This document shows positions 62,629-64,000 of a DNA stretch of 64,000 nucleotides, in pieces. A program made the translations under genes and the position numbers. The notes beneath the pieces are model-generated. The model did no database searches. It was not told where the DNA came from and saw nothing but the letters and a program-made list of their open reading frames with translations. Each line of letters starts with the position of its first letter. The first letter of the stretch is position 1. This DNA comes from Sphingobacterium sp. ML3W (GTDB taxonomy: Bacteria; Bacteroidota; Bacteroidia; Sphingobacteriales; Sphingobacteriaceae), in assembly GCF_029542085.1 (NCBI RefSeq), contig NZ_CP107036.1, forward strand, positions 930,001 to 994,000, read 5' to 3'.

Positions 62629-62726
62629 CTGGTCTTGGAGCCAAATGTTATGAATTTTTATTTAGGTATTCATAATAGCAATGGCCTAATAGGGAATAGT
62701 ATCAATAACCATAAAAAAAGGAAGAA

Positions 62727-63062
62727 ATGAAATCAGCAAAATACATTGTGCTCAGTTTTCTCGAAAGCCTGAATAAAGAAGATTTTACGGCTGCATATGA
62801 ATTATTGGATAGTGACATGGTCTTCGAGGGTGTGCTTGGGAGTAGGCATACTGCGGATCATTATATTGCGGATATGAAGAAAATGAAGTTTAAATACAAT
62901 ATTAAAGAAGTAATGACAAATGGTAATCATGTGGCTATCTTCTATAACATTGATATGGGTGGAATGGAGATCTTTAGTGCAGGCTGGTATCAAGTAGAAA
63001 ATGAGCTGATCCTGAAAATAAAGGTTGTCTTTGATCCACGGCCACTTCTGAAAGATAAATAG
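62727..63062 (+). CDS. SnoaL/NTF2-like protein
   Basis: 111 residues. YIVLSFLESLNKEDFTAAYE is the first helix pair typical of the NTF2-like cone fold. VFEGVLGSRHTADHYIADMK, YNIKEVMTNGNHVAIFYNID and MEIFSAGWYQVENELILKIK follow as the expected strands. No signal peptide. Members bind small hydrophobic ligands or act as isomerases, so no specific activity is assigned. Monocistronic. Confidence 0.85.
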   Translation: MKSAKYIVLSFLESLNKEDFTAAYELLDSDMVFEGVLGSRHTADHYIADMKKMKFKYNIKEVMTNGNHVAIFYNIDMGGMEIFSAGWYQVENELILKIKVVFDPRPLLKDK

Positions 63063-63102
63063 CTTTACTCAGGAGTGTGTGGATCCAAATTTTTGAGTAA
63101 AG

Positions 63103-64000
63103 CTATTCGGCCCTTTGTTTGAGATCTTCGGCGGCACCTGTTTTACGTGACTGTCCTGTTTTGGTGGATCCAAAATTATAGCTATAGGACAACATCACAA
63201 CTCGGGGCTCTCTTCTAGTCTTAAAATTTTCTTTGTAATCATTGTAGACGGTCACCCCCTTTATAGTATTGCTGTTGAATATATCACTTACGGCGAGCTT
63301 CAGAGTGTTTTTGTCCTTAAATTTCTTTTGCAACCCGATATTGAGATACCAATAAGGGTCAATATGGGCGAAGGCGTATACCTCGGTAGCTTTATAATTG
63401 GCCGCTAATTCGGCAACGAAATTTTTACCCAATTTAAGCGTATGGATGCTATTCATATCGAAGGTGAAATTACCAATATTATTGATCTGTGTCCCTGAAA
63501 CGTTTCCTGTATATGAACCGTAATAAAAGTTCGCGCTGTTGTTTATATCCCACCAATTGGTCGGCTTGATCGGTAGAATGAGATTGAGGGAGTAATAGGA
63601 AGCTGATTTCAGGTTCTCTTCTGTCTGAACGGTGATGTTTTCTCCATTTTCGATTACGGGTTTTATGACAGTCGTAATATTGTTGCTTATTTTGCTATAA
63701 CTCAGGGTGGCTATATATCTACTTTTGAAACTATAGGTGAGTTCGTAATTTTGCGATGTTTGTGCATTTAGATCGGGGTTGCCAACGCGATATGTTGTCG
63801 CATTAATATAGTATTTAAAGGGGTTGAGTTGTTGATAATTGGGACGGTTGATGCGACGGCTGAGATTGACTTCGAGATTATGGTCTGTTGTGAAATCATA
63901 GGAAAAAATGGCACTTGGAAATAGCTGAGTGTATTGCCTTTTATTAATTTGTGCAGTGGTTAGCTGTGTTCCTGTAACATCGGTTTTTTCAACACGTAGA
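63103..64000 (-). CDS. Outer-membrane beta-barrel receptor (TonB-dependent type), C-terminal part
   Basis: The frame is open from the right edge (64000) to the stop at 63103, about 298 residues, and begins upstream of the window. It shows barrel strands (RVEKTDVTGTQLTTAQINKR, FSYDFTTDHNLEVNLSRRIN) and the motif RPNYQQLNPFKYYINATT, and ends in VVMLSYSYNFGS plus a polar tail. It is a close relative in layout of the 810-residue protein at 50306-52738, which has RPAYQDLNPFVYM and a matching tail. No SusD-like gene is seen nearby. Confidence 0.88.
   Translation of the reverse strand, partial: LRVEKTDVTGTQLTTAQINKRQYTQLFPSAIFSYDFTTDHNLEVNLSRRINRPNYQQLNPFKYYINATTYRVGNPDLNAQTSQNYELTYSFKSRYIATLSYSKISNNITTVIKPVIENGENITVQTEENLKSASYYSLNLILPIKPTNWWDINNSANFYYGSYTGNVSGTQINNIGNFTFDMNSIHTLKLGKNFVAELAANYKATEVYAFAHIDPYWYLNIGLQKKFKDKNTLKLAVSDIFNSNTIKGVTVYNDYKENFKTRREPRVVMLSYSYNFGSTKTGQSRKTGAAEDLKQRAE

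Overview
The window looks like chromosome of a Bacteroidota bacterium, most likely a Sphingobacteriaceae member (Sphingobacterium-like; this is inference from protein families and promoter style). The evidence is many TonB-dependent outer-membrane receptors (TBDTs), a SusC/SusD pair, ECF sigma/FecR anti-sigma pairs, LytTR two-component genes, DUF1800/DUF1501 and DUF4876-type proteins, and promoters of the TAnnTTTG (-7) type. No rRNA, tRNA, CRISPR array, transposase or phage module was recognised.

Layout. 1-7.5 kb: a visibly GC-richer block with a minus-strand cluster (secreted 206-aa protein, TBDT, DUF4876 lipoprotein, start of a DUF6850-like outer-membrane protein), divergent from a secreted protein with a caspase/gingipain-like His/Cys pair and a repeat-like tail. 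7.6-13 kb: serine hydrolase, AraC regulator, GH78 alpha-L-rhamnosidase. 13-20.1 kb: an ECF sigma - FecR - STN-type TBDT - lipoprotein - lipoprotein operon ending at a perfect 14-bp hairpin terminator. 20.3-25.8 kb: a small protein that may have an HMA-like fold, a lipoprotein, a LytTR regulator/histidine kinase pair, and a serine hydrolase followed by a frameshifted remnant. 25.9-33.7 kb: a second ECF sigma/FecR pair, a 10-bp tandem repeat, then SusC-SusD-metallophosphoesterase with overlapping ends. 33.7-35.1 kb: gene debris including a deleted class A beta-lactamase. 35.2-44.6 kb: secreted glycosidase-like protein, thioredoxin-like protein, DUF1800-DUF1501 pair, ECF sigma/anti-sigma pair with TTG starts, DJ-1/PfpI protein plus GlxA-type regulator, thiol-disulfide protein. 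44.7-52.7 kb: DUF4476, SMI1/KNR4, DUF4199, YdeI-like and isochorismatase-like genes, lipoproteins (one frameshifted) and an outer-membrane beta-barrel protein. 52.8-62.7 kb: decay-rich stretch (DinB with an in-frame stop, LysR, HxlR and AraC fragments, a frameshifted membrane protein) interleaved with intact pirin, EEP-family hydrolase, orphan histidine kinase, carbon-nitrogen hydrolase and AraC genes. The right edge carries the C-terminal part of another beta-barrel receptor.

The genes mostly serve sensing and uptake of external nutrients: ECF/FecR pairs are expected to switch on their adjacent receptors, and secreted hydrolases (GH78, glycosidase-like, metallophosphoesterase, serine hydrolases) would release substrates. 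The most notable non-standard signals are (i) a 12.75-copy AGCA tetranucleotide repeat in the predicted 5' leader of pirin, a candidate phase-variation switch; (ii) a class A beta-lactamase pseudogene; (iii) the DUF6850/DUF4876/TBDT cluster facing a clan CD-like protease; and (iv) an unusual density of regulator and enzyme remnants in the spacers.
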